In this document: positions 36,333-45,995 of the stretch, in pieces
How the letters are laid out: each line of letters begins with the position of its first letter
Position numbering within the stretch: the first letter of the stretch is position 1
DNA from: Maribacter sp. 1_MG-2023
GTDB taxonomy: Bacteria; Bacteroidota; Bacteroidia; Flavobacteriales; Flavobacteriaceae
Length of the DNA stretch: 64,000 bases
Assembly (NCBI RefSeq): GCF_030547005.1
Contig: NZ_JAUOPN010000002.1
Location: 124,001-188,000 of the forward strand
Direction: 5' to 3'
The notes under the pieces: model-generated
What the model saw: the letters and a program-made list of their open reading frames with translations, nothing else
What the model was told of the DNA's origin: nothing
The model's database searches: none
Program-made: the position numbers and the translations under genes

Positions 36333-39008
36333 TTAGAAATTAAAGGTCGCCGTAACGAACAATCTTCTAGGTAAAATTGGTCTGCCAACAAAAAACTGAG
36401 ATTCTGTTTGACCAGCTGAACCTGCTCTAGGGTTACCTTCTGTAATACCATCACTATCGAATAGGTTAAAAACTGACACCCCTAAACGAACCGACTGGTT
36501 GTTATCTTCTTTTGAAAATGTATAACCTGCACCTAGTCTACCGATTGTTATGGCATCTAATTCTATATTATTGGTGTCATCTGTAAACTTTGCACCAGTA
36601 TAGTTGAATCCGAAGTTTGCATCAAAAGCAGCGTTATCATAGTACAACCCTAAGCCACCCAATAAGTTTGGCTGTCTTGCCAATTCGTTACCTACATTAG
36701 CTTCTGTAGAAGTACCATTTACTAAATCGAAATCGGTATTCTTTGTAATCTCATGGTCTTGATATGTTACATTACCACGAAGATTTAAGTATTGTGCAAT
36801 AGAATAATCTCCGGTAGCTTCAATACCTATTGTTCTTGTATTTTGTTCTGCTCTTGTTTCATCTATTAATTGACCACCTACAATTGCTTGGCGAATAGAT
36901 ACACGATCTTTAAGACCTACATAATACCCTGCAACAGATCCTGAGAATTTCTCATTTCCGAATTTGGCACCAGCTTCAAATTGAATAATATTTTCAGCAT
37001 CATAAGGACTTTCAGAAATACCAGGTACCGGAGCAAAACCTCTTAATTGCGGAAAGAAATATCCTTTAGAGAAGTTAGCATATAGGTTGGTTGTTTCAGT
37101 TAACTCATACAAACCAGCTAAAGACAATGCCCAAGCACTTGCATTTACTTCTGTTCTTAAGAAAGAACCATCTGCAGTTTGTACATCGCTAAGTTCTGTA
37201 GTAATATCTGGAGTAGAATAAACGGTTTCGCTCATAATGCCACCACGACTGTTGATACCATCTGTATGTTCCCATCTGAAACCAACATCAAAGCGCCATC
37301 TGTCTAAAATCATCTCATCTGTAACATATAATGCCACTCTATTTTGAGAAAGAAAGTTATTAGCTGTCTGACCAATACGGTTATAAAGTCCGCCTTGCGA
37401 ATACACTACATTATCGCCACCAGCATCGGTATAGTTTAAGTTTACCAATTGAGGGTTATTGTTGAATTCTGTCAATACTCTATATTGATAGTTAACGTCT
37501 TCAGCCTCTGTACGAGCTATATAAGAACCAACAGTAATGTTATGGTTACCACCATTTGCTGTTTCAATAGATTTTGTCAAATTAATTTCACCAGAGTAAT
37601 CTGTCATTGGGCGTAAACGATCTACATGTAAATTGTCGATTACTAAATCATTACCATTAATTTGAGAACCTGACCCACTTTGGTAAGCAGCAGTATACCC
37701 TAAGTTACCAGGAGCAATACCTTCTACATAATTATCTAAAGTGATAGGATTTCCGTTAGTACCGTTACCACCAACATAAAGTGCGAAATTGTGTTTGTAG
37801 TTGGCATATTTAATCTTAGAAGTCAATTTAAGATCATCTTCAAATCTGTAATTGAAATCTCCCATAATGTAACCACCTGTAGTTGCAACACCATCAGCAA
37901 TTGGACTATTATATGTTCCACCAGGAGTGTTAAATGAAGTATTAGCTAAGTCACCAGATAATAACTGTTCAACTGGGTTACCATCATTACCGTTTATACG
38001 CTCTCTGCTACCACCACTTAATGGAATAGGAAGGTAAAATTGTGCCTTATCGTCAATAAACTGTCCGCTTAAAGTAAAAGAACCGTTATCGAATTTCTTT
38101 TTGATGTTACCTCTAAATTGAACACCTTTTGTTGGTAAACCTACATCAATAGGACCTCTATCATGACGTACAAAACCTGTAAAGGCATAGTAGGTATTAG
38201 AATCTTCACCACCTAGTTGACCACCAGAATAAAAATCGGTTTTAATTCTACCTTGGTTGGCAACTTCAATATTAATAATGTTACCAGGGTTTGTATCACC
38301 TGTTTTACTTGTGTAGTTGATAATACCGGCAACAGAACCTGCACCGTATAATACAGCTGCACCACCACGAACAAATTCAACACCTTTAAAACCTATATCT
38401 GGTCTTGCATAGACATCATGCGCAGAAGAGTTTAGTCCGAAAGAACTAATCAAAGGCATACCGTCATACTGTAAAGGATTAAAAACATACTGACCACCAG
38501 AAGGCAAACCTCTAACGAATATGTTACTAGCCGTTTCACCACCACCACCTTCAGCGGTAATACCTGGTACACTTCTAAGAATATCTGCCTGACTGTTAGC
38601 GGATAGCTTAGTTATTTCTTTCATCTTTACAGAGCTAATAGATAAAGGAGCCTGCTTTTGAGAACGAAATGTACTTGAAGCCGTTAGTACAACTTCATCA
38701 AGTTGCTGACCACCTTCTTGCAGCACTACATTGACAGTTTGTGCCGTACCGTTTAAGTCTAATGATTTATCAACTGATGTAAACCCTATATATGATACAC
38801 GTAAAATCTGAGTACCAGTTAGGTCTGTTGAAAAAGTAAAATTACCATCAAAATCTGATGTTGTACCCGATGTACTACCTGTAATTAAAATGTTAGCACC
38901 GGGAATTGGCTCTCCTGAACTGTCTGTTACGGTTCCTGAAATATCGGTCTGTGCAAAGGAGCCTGCACTGAATAGAAGTCCGATTACCGCAAAAATAATT
39001 TTCTTCAT
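36333..39008 (-). CDS. TonB-dependent receptor with carboxypeptidase-like domain
   Basis: 891 residues. Signal peptide 1-19 (ending SFAQT), carboxypeptidase-regulatory-like domain about 22-108 (GTVTDSSGEPIPGANIL), TonB plug about 110-235 (QADILRSVPGITAEGGGG, VEFVRGGAAVLYG), then a 22-strand barrel to the terminal Phe (TATFNF). No SusD partner is adjacent, so it belongs to the non-SusC group and probably takes up a smaller molecule. It is divergent from a LacI-family regulator whose operators lie in the shared region, so its expression is likely controlled by the substrate taken up. Confidence 0.93.
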   Translation of the reverse strand: MKKIIFAVIGLLFSAGSFAQTDISGTVTDSSGEPIPGANILITGSTSGTTSDFDGNFTFSTDLTGTQILRVSYIGFTSVDKSLDLNGTAQTVNVVLQEGGQQLDEVVLTASSTFRSQKQAPLSISSVKMKEITKLSANSQADILRSVPGITAEGGGGETASNIFVRGLPSGGQYVFNPLQYDGMPLISSFGLNSSAHDVYARPDIGFKGVEFVRGGAAVLYGAGSVAGIINYTSKTGDTNPGNIINIEVANQGRIKTDFYSGGQLGGEDSNTYYAFTGFVRHDRGPIDVGLPTKGVQFRGNIKKKFDNGSFTLSGQFIDDKAQFYLPIPLSGGSRERINGNDGNPVEQLLSGDLANTSFNTPGGTYNSPIADGVATTGGYIMGDFNYRFEDDLKLTSKIKYANYKHNFALYVGGNGTNGNPITLDNYVEGIAPGNLGYTAAYQSGSGSQINGNDLVIDNLHVDRLRPMTDYSGEINLTKSIETANGGNHNITVGSYIARTEAEDVNYQYRVLTEFNNNPQLVNLNYTDAGGDNVVYSQGGLYNRIGQTANNFLSQNRVALYVTDEMILDRWRFDVGFRWEHTDGINSRGGIMSETVYSTPDITTELSDVQTADGSFLRTEVNASAWALSLAGLYELTETTNLYANFSKGYFFPQLRGFAPVPGISESPYDAENIIQFEAGAKFGNEKFSGSVAGYYVGLKDRVSIRQAIVGGQLIDETRAEQNTRTIGIEATGDYSIAQYLNLRGNVTYQDHEITKNTDFDLVNGTSTEANVGNELARQPNLLGGLGLYYDNAAFDANFGFNYTGAKFTDDTNNIELDAITIGRLGAGYTFSKEDNNQSVRLGVSVFNLFDSDGITEGNPRAGSAGQTESQFFVGRPILPRRLFVTATFNF

Positions 39009-39120
39009 AATGTTTGAGTTTTTTTTAAGTTGAGTCGATTCAAATTATCAAATCGTTGATTATGAGACCAAATTATATGAATATCGCATTCTGTTAACCA
39101 AAAATTAACGAAATTTCTAT

Positions 39121-39144
39121 GCAAACGTTTGCACAAACGTTTGC
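39121..39144. promoter_or_regulatory. Tandem LacI-family operators
   Basis: GCAAACGTTTGC (39121-39132, perfect palindrome) followed directly by ACAAACGTTTGC (39133-39144), sharing 11 of 12 positions. Their centres are 12 bp apart. LacI-family operators typically have this CG-centred, A/T-flanked form. They lie between the receptor and the regulator genes. Confidence 0.85.
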
Positions 39145-39203
39145 AATTTATTTTGTAGTATTGTAAATAGAACAAAATGATCATAATTCACTGATTTTCA
39201 ATT

Positions 39204-40229
39204 ATGAGTAAAAAGAGAAATACCACATTAAAAGAGTTATCAAAAGAATTGAGTCTATCAATTTCCACAGTTTCCAGGGCACTTAATGATCACCCAGATA
39301 TTAGCCAAAGCACTAAAGAGAGGGTTAGAAAGCTGGCAAAGCAAATGAATTATGTCCCCAATTTATTTGCGAGAGGATTTCGCTCGCGTGAAACTCATAT
39401 ACTTGGTGTAATTGTACCCAACATATCTCATTTGTTTACCTCAACTATTTTAAAGGGAATTCTAGAGGAAGCTGAACTACGCGGATATCGTGTGATTATA
39501 TCAGAATCAAACAATAACGAGGTTAAGCAAGTAGAAATGTTAAATACCATGACGCAATTTGGGGTAGACGGTGTGTTAATGTCTTTGGCAAGAAAGACAA
39601 CCAACGTTGAAGAAATATTAAAAATATTAAATCGCATTCCTATCGTGCTGTTCGATAAGGTCTCTAGTAAAATACCCTGTACACAAATTGTTATCAATGA
39701 AGAGGAAGCTGCATTTAATGCCGTTGAGCATTTAATTGAATTGGGCAAACAGCGTATTGCTATTATAAAGGAAACAGAGAATTCTTATAATTCTGAAAAA
39801 AGGTATGCCGGTTATTTAAGAGCTTTAAACCAATATGGTATACCAGTGCGTGATAAGCTTATTTTAAGTACAGAAGATATTTCATTAGGAAACGGAAGAC
39901 GATTGACCAACATTCTTTTAAGCATGAAGAAACGCCCAGATGCTATTTTCGCTATTACAGATAATGCAGCCATCGGCGCAATAAAGGCACTACACAAATT
40001 CAAGGTAAAAATACCTGAAGAGATAGCTGTAGTAGGTTTTAGTAATTCTATTAACTCCACCATCGTGAGTCCCGCATTAACAACAGTCGATCAACCAGGT
40101 GACAAAATAGGTAGAACGGCAGTTCGTTTTTTAATTCAAGAACTTGAAAACCCTACCAATGATGTAATGACAAAAACCGTTGAGATCAAAACCAGCCTTA
40201 TTGTTAGGGATTCTTCTCTAATGGTATAA
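39204..40229 (+). CDS. LacI-family transcriptional regulator
   Basis: 341 residues. The N-terminal helix-turn-helix is TTLKELSKELSLSISTVSRALNDHP (about 7-31), followed by hinge helix NYVPNLFARGF. Residues about 60-330 are the periplasmic-binding-protein-like effector domain (HILGVIVPNISHLF start; TTVDQPGDKIGRTAV end). It probably represses the receptor operon and itself through the tandem operators in the divergent promoter. The effector is likely a sugar or glycoside; the exact one is unknown. Confidence 0.95.
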   Translation: MSKKRNTTLKELSKELSLSISTVSRALNDHPDISQSTKERVRKLAKQMNYVPNLFARGFRSRETHILGVIVPNISHLFTSTILKGILEEAELRGYRVIISESNNNEVKQVEMLNTMTQFGVDGVLMSLARKTTNVEEILKILNRIPIVLFDKVSSKIPCTQIVINEEEAAFNAVEHLIELGKQRIAIIKETENSYNSEKRYAGYLRALNQYGIPVRDKLILSTEDISLGNGRRLTNILLSMKKRPDAIFAITDNAAIGAIKALHKFKVKIPEEIAVVGFSNSINSTIVSPALTTVDQPGDKIGRTAVRFLIQELENPTNDVMTKTVEIKTSLIVRDSSLMV

Positions 40230-40262
40230 AGTTAAAGGACCTTTTTTTAAAAAAGTAGAACA

Positions 40263-41804
40263 TTATAACGGAATATTACCATGCTTTTTCTTTGGTAAAG
40301 TAGCTACTTTATTCTCGAGCATTGTATATGCTTTTATCAATTTTCTTCTGGTATCTTTTGGTAGAATTACTTCATCTATAAACCCTCTTTGTGCCGCACT
40401 ATATGGATTTGCAAATAATTCTGCATACTCAGCCTCTTTTTCAGCCAATTTCGCCACAGGATCATCAGAAGCACTTATTTCTTTCTTAAAAATAATTTCA
40501 CTAGCTCCTTTTGCTCCCATTACTGCAATTTCTGCACCTGGCCAAGCATAATTTAAATCGGCTCCTATATGTTTAGAGTTCATAACATCATACGCACCAC
40601 CGTATGCTTTTCGCGTAATAACGGTTACTTTAGGTACCGTTGCTTCACTTAGGGCATACAGTAATTTAGCCCCGTTGGTTATGATACCGTTCCATTCTTG
40701 ATCAGTACCCGGTAAAAATCCTGGTACATCTACCAAAACTAAAAGCGGAATATTGAAACAATCGCAAAAACGAGTAAAACGCGCTGCCTTTTTTGAACTA
40801 TCAACATCTAATACTCCAGCCAAACTAATTGGCTGATTGGCAACAATACCAATACTTTTACCACCTAATCTTGCAAACCCAACAACAATATTATCGGCAT
40901 AGGCCTCATGAATTTCGAAAAAGGTATCTTGATCAATAATTCCGTTGATTACATGACGCATATCGTAAGGCTTATTTGCATTTTCAGGAACAATATCTTC
41001 TAATACATCACGAACCTCATTACCTAACTCAAATCGCAAGTCTGCCGGCTTATCCTCACAGTTTTGAGGCATATAGCTAATCATTTGCTTTATTTGATTA
41101 ATACATTGAATATCATTTGCAGCGGTTAAGTGTGTTACTCCAGATTTAGTAGCATGGGTTAACGCACCACCCAACTCTTCTGAAGTTACCTCTTCATTTG
41201 TTACCGTTTTTACGACATTAGGCCCTGTAACAAACATATAACTAGAATTCTCTACCATTAAGGTAAAATCAGTCATGGCAGGTGAGTAAACTGCACCACC
41301 GGCACATGGACCCATTATGGCAGAAATCTGCGGAATCACTCCAGATGCCATTACGTTCTTATGAAAAATATCGGCATAGCCACCTAATGAACGAACCCCT
41401 TCTTGAATTCTGGCCCCTCCACTATCATTTAAACCAATCATGGGCACACCTATTTTCATAGCCATATCCATAATCTTACAGATTTTTTCGGCATGGGTTT
41501 CAGATAACGCACCACCAAAAACTGTGAAATCTTGTGCAAAAACGCAAACTTGTCTTCCATTGATAGTACCGTAACCTGTTACCACTCCGTCACCATAGAA
41601 AACTTGTTTTTCCATGCCAAAATCTTTGGTACGATGTGTAACCAAAGCTCCCATTTCTTCAAATGAGCCCTCATCTAACAAAAAATGAACACGTTCACGA
41701 GCAGTTAACTTTCCTTTAGCGTGCTGCTTATCAATACGTTCTTGACCGCCACCCAAATTAGCCAATGCAAGTTTCTCTGCTAGTATCTGTTTATTATCTT
41801 TCAT
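40263..41804 (-). CDS. pccB: Acyl-CoA carboxylase, carboxyltransferase subunit (propionyl-CoA type)
   Basis: 513 residues, one chain holding both crotonase-like halves. Motifs: [71 protein letters not shown]. The biotinyl-carrier-binding oxyanion holes are in GGAVYS and GAYDVM. It transfers carboxyl from biotin to propionyl-CoA (or acetyl-CoA). It is 27 bases downstream of the biotin carboxylase gene. Propionyl specificity is inferred from the presence of methylmalonyl-CoA mutase in the window; a direct substrate residue was not identified. Confidence 0.9.
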   Translation of the reverse strand: MKDNKQILAEKLALANLGGGQERIDKQHAKGKLTARERVHFLLDEGSFEEMGALVTHRTKDFGMEKQVFYGDGVVTGYGTINGRQVCVFAQDFTVFGGALSETHAEKICKIMDMAMKIGVPMIGLNDSGGARIQEGVRSLGGYADIFHKNVMASGVIPQISAIMGPCAGGAVYSPAMTDFTLMVENSSYMFVTGPNVVKTVTNEEVTSEELGGALTHATKSGVTHLTAANDIQCINQIKQMISYMPQNCEDKPADLRFELGNEVRDVLEDIVPENANKPYDMRHVINGIIDQDTFFEIHEAYADNIVVGFARLGGKSIGIVANQPISLAGVLDVDSSKKAARFTRFCDCFNIPLLVLVDVPGFLPGTDQEWNGIITNGAKLLYALSEATVPKVTVITRKAYGGAYDVMNSKHIGADLNYAWPGAEIAVMGAKGASEIIFKKEISASDDPVAKLAEKEAEYAELFANPYSAAQRGFIDEVILPKDTRRKLIKAYTMLENKVATLPKKKHGNIPL

Positions 41805-41831
41805 TCTAATTTTTCAAATCAATTTGCAATT

Positions 41832-43304
41832 CTAAGCTCTACTTTTCTTCCAATTCGAAGAAACCTGAGCCGGAATTTTTACTATTTTATCATTTTTTAA
41901 ATACAGCTTCAAAGCTGCCAAAGCTGCTATTCTTCTTTCTTCAGCATATTGCTTTTCTAAAAGCTCTGGAGAATAGTAGTTTTTGACAAAATGTGTATCG
42001 AAATTCCCAGATGTAAAAGCTTCATGCTCACATACGAATTTACCAAAAGACAAGGTTGTTGCAACACCTTCAACTTTATAGTCATTAATTGCCTTTATCA
42101 TTAATTGAATAGCCTCTTCCCTATCCTTTCCATAGGTAATCAACTTAGAAATCATGGGGTCATAATAAATAGGAACCTCCATACCTTCTTCAAAACCATC
42201 ATCAACTCGAATACCTTCCCCTACCGGAGTTTTATAGGTAGATAACGTACCGATACTCGGCATGAAATTAGCTAACGGGTCTTCTGCATACACACGAACC
42301 TCAAGCGCATGACCTGTTATTTTCAAATCATCTTGGGTAAAAGCCAACTTTTCGCCCCTGGCTACTTTTATTTGTTGCTCTACTAAATCGATACCAGATA
42401 TCAACTCAGAAACCGGATGCTCTACTTGCAATCTCGTATTCATTTCTAAGAAATAAAAGTTCTTTTTTTCGTCAAGCAAGAACTCCACCGTACCCGCACC
42501 AACATAATCACAAGCTTTTGCTACTTTGATTGCAGCTTCACCCATCGCTTTTCTAATTTCCGGAGTAAGAACTGCTGACGGAGCTTCTTCAACTACTTTT
42601 TGATGTCTTCTTTGAACACTACATTCACGTTCAAATAAATGAACCATATTACCATGCGTATCGGCTAGTATTTGAATTTCTATATGCCTAGGCGAGCCCA
42701 CATACTTTTCTATAAAAACAGAACCATCACCAAATGCAGATTGCGCTTCGCTGATAGCTCGTTGCATTTGTTCTGGTAAATCTTTCAAGTTTTCAACAAC
42801 ACGCATTCCCTTACCACCACCACCTGCAGAAGCTTTTATTAAAATCGGGAATCCTATTTGCTTAGCTACCCTTTCAGCTAATGCGACATCGGTTATAGCC
42901 TCTTCAATACCTGGCACCATAGGAATATCATAATCACGAACCGCTTCTTTGGCAGCTAGTTTATTTCCCATTACTTTAATAGCGTCTGGCTTAGGACCAA
43001 TAAAAATGATGCCATTATCCTCCACCATTTGGGCGAACACTGCATTTTCACTTAAAAATCCGTAACCTGGGTGAATACCCTCTGCACCGGTAACCTTTGC
43101 TGCATTTATAACTTTTTCCATTACCAGATAAGATTCCGATGATGGTGCAGGTCCTAATAAAACTGCTTCATCGGCAAACTTAACGTGTGGCGAATGACGG
43201 TCAACTTCTGAATAAACAGCAACAGTTTTTATACCCATTTTCTGGGCAGTTTTCATTATTCGTAAAGCTATTTCACCGCGGTTGGCTATTAAAATTTTTT
43301 TCAT
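41832..43304 (-). CDS. accC: Biotin carboxylase subunit
   Basis: 490 residues of the ATP-grasp biotin carboxylase family: ATP loop KASAGGGGKGMRVV, PRHIEIQILADTHGN, ERECSVQRRHQKVVEEAPS and FLEMNTRLQVEHPVSE. It carboxylates the biotin carrier with bicarbonate and ATP. It is longer than E. coli AccC (449) but shorter than fused PccA, which fits a split carboxylase with separate carrier protein. It belongs to the acyl-CoA carboxylase row with the carrier gene, from which it is separated by 183 bases. Confidence 0.93.
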   Translation of the reverse strand: MKKILIANRGEIALRIMKTAQKMGIKTVAVYSEVDRHSPHVKFADEAVLLGPAPSSESYLVMEKVINAAKVTGAEGIHPGYGFLSENAVFAQMVEDNGIIFIGPKPDAIKVMGNKLAAKEAVRDYDIPMVPGIEEAITDVALAERVAKQIGFPILIKASAGGGGKGMRVVENLKDLPEQMQRAISEAQSAFGDGSVFIEKYVGSPRHIEIQILADTHGNMVHLFERECSVQRRHQKVVEEAPSAVLTPEIRKAMGEAAIKVAKACDYVGAGTVEFLLDEKKNFYFLEMNTRLQVEHPVSELISGIDLVEQQIKVARGEKLAFTQDDLKITGHALEVRVYAEDPLANFMPSIGTLSTYKTPVGEGIRVDDGFEEGMEVPIYYDPMISKLITYGKDREEAIQLMIKAINDYKVEGVATTLSFGKFVCEHEAFTSGNFDTHFVKNYYSPELLEKQYAEERRIAALAALKLYLKNDKIVKIPAQVSSNWKKSRA

Positions 43305-43487
43305 TTAAAACTTAATTTACTCGATAATCGAGATTTAATCCCTCATTGAGGGTTTAATTTTCTAAGGCATGCTCGCCCGTACCATTGGGCGGACCTCAAT
43401 ATTATAAGATTTTTCTCTTAAGCGTGTATCAAAGGTCTCATCCTAGCTAATTTACTCTTTCTCCAATCACAATTACCCTGTTATTTT
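43305..43487 (-). other. Palindrome-rich gap between carboxylase subunit genes
   Basis: 183 bases between two genes of one pathway. Three small inverted repeats follow one another: CTCGATAATCGAG (43320-43332), CCCTCATTGAGGG (43340-43352) and CGCCC / GGGCG around a loop (43374-43378, 43387-43391). None has a T-tract typical of a terminator. Confidence 0.6.
43316..43338 (-). repeat. Palindrome-centred repeat, copy 2
   Basis: Inverted identical copy of the 23-base sequence at 36240-36262. Confidence 0.75.
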
Positions 43488-43967
43488 CTATTCCATTTCA
43501 ATAATCACTTGTCCTTTTTCTACAGTGTCGTCTTTCTTAATCTCAATAGATTTAATAACTCCCTCACCTTGGGCAAGAATAATATTTTCCATTTTCATTG
43601 CCGACAAAACCAATAAGGGAGTACCTTCTACAATCTCTTGACCTACCTTAACCATTACATCAACAATTAACCCGGGCATTGGAGCTTTTACCTCATTCAA
43701 TTTCTGAGTCGTTACTGCTAACAATCCCATTTTTTTGACCTGTTGATCGTATTCATCTTCTAGTTTAACTTCGTAAATATTTCCGTTGATGGACAATGTC
43801 ATCGTCTTGTTCAAAAAATCTGAATGAACAATCTCCACCTCAAAAGCAGTATTATTATCTAAAACATGAAGGTTTTTTGCATTCACTTTAATGCTATCTA
43901 AAGTATCGATATCGCTACTATTGTAGTGTAGCTCTTCTTCGTTTACGGTAATTAAATAGTTTGGCAT
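43488..43967 (-). CDS. Biotin carboxyl carrier subunit
   Basis: 159 residues. The C-terminal half (about 90-159) is a biotinyl/lipoyl domain with the biotinylated Lys124 in LSAMKMEN, preceded by APMPG. The N-terminal half is a small beta-domain (residues 1-75) resembling the carrier linkers of propionyl-CoA carboxylase systems. It carries the carboxyl group between the biotin carboxylase and the carboxyltransferase subunits. First gene of the carboxylase row, with a TATCTTTG promoter element 34 bases upstream. Confidence 0.9.
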   Translation of the reverse strand: MPNYLITVNEEELHYNSSDIDTLDSIKVNAKNLHVLDNNTAFEVEIVHSDFLNKTMTLSINGNIYEVKLEDEYDQQVKKMGLLAVTTQKLNEVKAPMPGLIVDVMVKVGQEIVEGTPLLVLSAMKMENIILAQGEGVIKSIEIKKDDTVEKGQVIIEME

Positions 43968-44000
43968 ATTTTATATTATAAAACAACTTATAGTGTGTAC

Positions 44001-44008
44001 CAAAGATA
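44001..44008 (-). promoter_or_regulatory. Bacteroidota-type -7 element of the carboxylase operon
   Basis: CAAAGATA on the plus strand is TATCTTTG on the minus strand, 34 bases before the carrier-protein ATG. Confidence 0.55.
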
Positions 44009-44157
44009 TTGAAAAAGTTTGGCGATGATTTTTACCTTTTAAAAATGTCTATCTCATTATTGATTTATATTATTATACAATTCGAAACCAGCATATTTAT
44101 ACTCTTAAGAAAGACAAAAAAATGCTGACTTAACTAATGTAATTGTACTACCCTTAG

Positions 44158-44165
44158 TATCTTTC
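44158..44165 (+). promoter_or_regulatory. Likely -7 element of the aminotransferase gene
   Basis: TATCTTTC, one base from TAnnTTTG, 30 bases before the ATG at 44195. Confidence 0.45.
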
Positions 44166-44194
44166 GCCTCAGTTTTCATTTAAATACTTTTATT

Positions 44195-45700
44195 ATGACT
44201 TCAGCCAACTCAGAAAAAGGTGCAAAGCAATCTTCTCTTGAACTCCATTTCGCCAAATTTAAATCTCATGTAGTAGGTGAAAATGCAGTATTTGAGACGG
44301 TTTATGGTACTCAAAATCTGCTTTATGCGGACTGGATCGCTAGTGGTAGATTATATGGTCCCATTGAAGACACTATGAGAAACAAAATTGGTCCGATGAT
44401 TGCCAATACGCATTCATTCTCAAGCGAAACAGGAAAAGCCTCTACCTATGCTTACAGACATGCAAGAGAAATAATTAAAAAGCATGTAAATGCAAATGAA
44501 AACGATGTATTGGTGACCGCTGGTACAGGTATGACGGGAGTACTTTCTAGACTTCAGCGTATTATGGGACTAAGGTGGCCAGACGCTATCAAAAACAACA
44601 TAAAGTTACCAGAGCATGAACGCCCTGTTGTTTTTATTTCTCACATGGAACACCATTCTAACCAAGTCCCTTGGATGGAAACTATTGCAGATGTAGTGAT
44701 TGTACCTTGCGATGAAAATAACCTTATTTGTCCTGAAAAATTAAGAACTGAGGTTGAAAAATTCGCAGATAGACCTCAAAAAATAGGAGCATTTACAGCC
44801 TGTTCTAATGTTACCGGAATAATTTCTAGATACCATGAACTTGCAAAAGTAATGCACCAAAATAAAGGAATTTGTATCATGGACTTTGCTGCTTCTGCGC
44901 CATACGTAGAAATAGATATGCACCCTAAAGACCCAGAAGCAAACTTAGATGCCGTTCTATTTTCACCACATAAATTTTTAGGAGGTCCGGGTACTTGTGG
45001 CGTTTTAGTTTTTAATAAAAACCTTTATAATACCGATTGCCCTGATGTACCCGGTGGCGGAAATGTAAAATGGACCGATCCATGGGGCGCATACAGCTAC
45101 CATACAGACATAGAAACTAAAGAAGATGGTGGAACTCCAGGTTTTCTTCAAGTAATGCGTACAGCGCTTGTTATACGTCTTAAAGAAAAAATGGGAACTA
45201 CCAACATTGAAAAACGCGAAGAAGAATTATTAGCGCAATGCTTTACGGCTTTTAATAAAATTGACGGCTTGTTTATCTTAGGAGAAAATGACGCAAAACG
45301 TATAGGTGTTATTTCCTTCGGAATAAAAGGGGCGCATTACAACTTAGTAGTTCGTTTACTAAATGACAGATTTGGCGTTCAAGTTAGAGGAGGCTGGTCA
45401 TGCGCAAGTACCTATTGCCATTATTTATTTAGCATGGATACGAACTCGTCTACTACTATGACCAAAGATATTGAGAATAGTAATTTAACAAATAAACCAG
45501 GTTGGGTTCGCTTATCGCTACACCCGATCACTTCTAATAAAGACCTAGTATATATCTGTGACGCAATAAATCAAGTTGCCCAAAACTTTAAAGAATGGGG
45601 TGAAGATTACGTCTACAACCCAAAAAGCAATGAATTTGATTTTAAAAATAGCGGTGACCAGAAGATTATTGAAGAAGTAAAAGATTGGTTTACCATGTAA
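44195..45700 (+). CDS. Class V PLP-dependent aminotransferase (cysteine-desulfurase-like fold)
   Basis: 501 residues of the class V aminotransferase superfamily (fold type I). PLP lysine in VLFSPHKFLGGPGTCG (near residue 260), a His-rich segment EHHSNQVPWME and GGWSCASTYCHYLF (a possible active-site Cys). It is longer than IscS/SufS, mostly by a C-terminal extension (residues about 400-501), so a simple cysteine desulfurase is not certain. No sulfur-assembly genes are adjacent. The substrate is unknown. A very long perfect hairpin terminator follows. Confidence 0.8.
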   Translation: MTSANSEKGAKQSSLELHFAKFKSHVVGENAVFETVYGTQNLLYADWIASGRLYGPIEDTMRNKIGPMIANTHSFSSETGKASTYAYRHAREIIKKHVNANENDVLVTAGTGMTGVLSRLQRIMGLRWPDAIKNNIKLPEHERPVVFISHMEHHSNQVPWMETIADVVIVPCDENNLICPEKLRTEVEKFADRPQKIGAFTACSNVTGIISRYHELAKVMHQNKGICIMDFAASAPYVEIDMHPKDPEANLDAVLFSPHKFLGGPGTCGVLVFNKNLYNTDCPDVPGGGNVKWTDPWGAYSYHTDIETKEDGGTPGFLQVMRTALVIRLKEKMGTTNIEKREEELLAQCFTAFNKIDGLFILGENDAKRIGVISFGIKGAHYNLVVRLLNDRFGVQVRGGWSCASTYCHYLFSMDTNSSTTMTKDIENSNLTNKPGWVRLSLHPITSNKDLVYICDAINQVAQNFKEWGEDYVYNPKSNEFDFKNSGDQKIIEEVKDWFTM

Positions 45701-45723
45701 TTAAAGTAAAACACTATTTATGA

Positions 45724-45768
45724 TACAATAAAGAAGGCTACTTAAAATTAAGTAGCCTTCTTTATTGT
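45724..45768. terminator. Long perfect-stem terminator
   Basis: ACAATAAAGAAGGCTACTT / AAGTAGCCTTCTTTATTGT, a 19-bp perfect stem with a six-base loop (AAAATT), 20 bases after the aminotransferase stop. Confidence 0.9.
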
Positions 45769-45995
45769 ATGCAATTTCTTCTATTTAAAAATTTTAGACC
45801 TAGATGATTACCTTTTTTTTAATAATCAAGAGAAACTATTGTTTTAAATTCTGATTTAAATATTAGGGCACTCGCAAATTTAAGTGGTATGCCGAATAGT
45901 GCACCGAATTTCTAATAATTACTTTGAAAGAGATCCTTGTATTGAAAAGTAGTATTTCTGCCTAAACAACGCGAAGCCGCATCAGTATTGACTAA

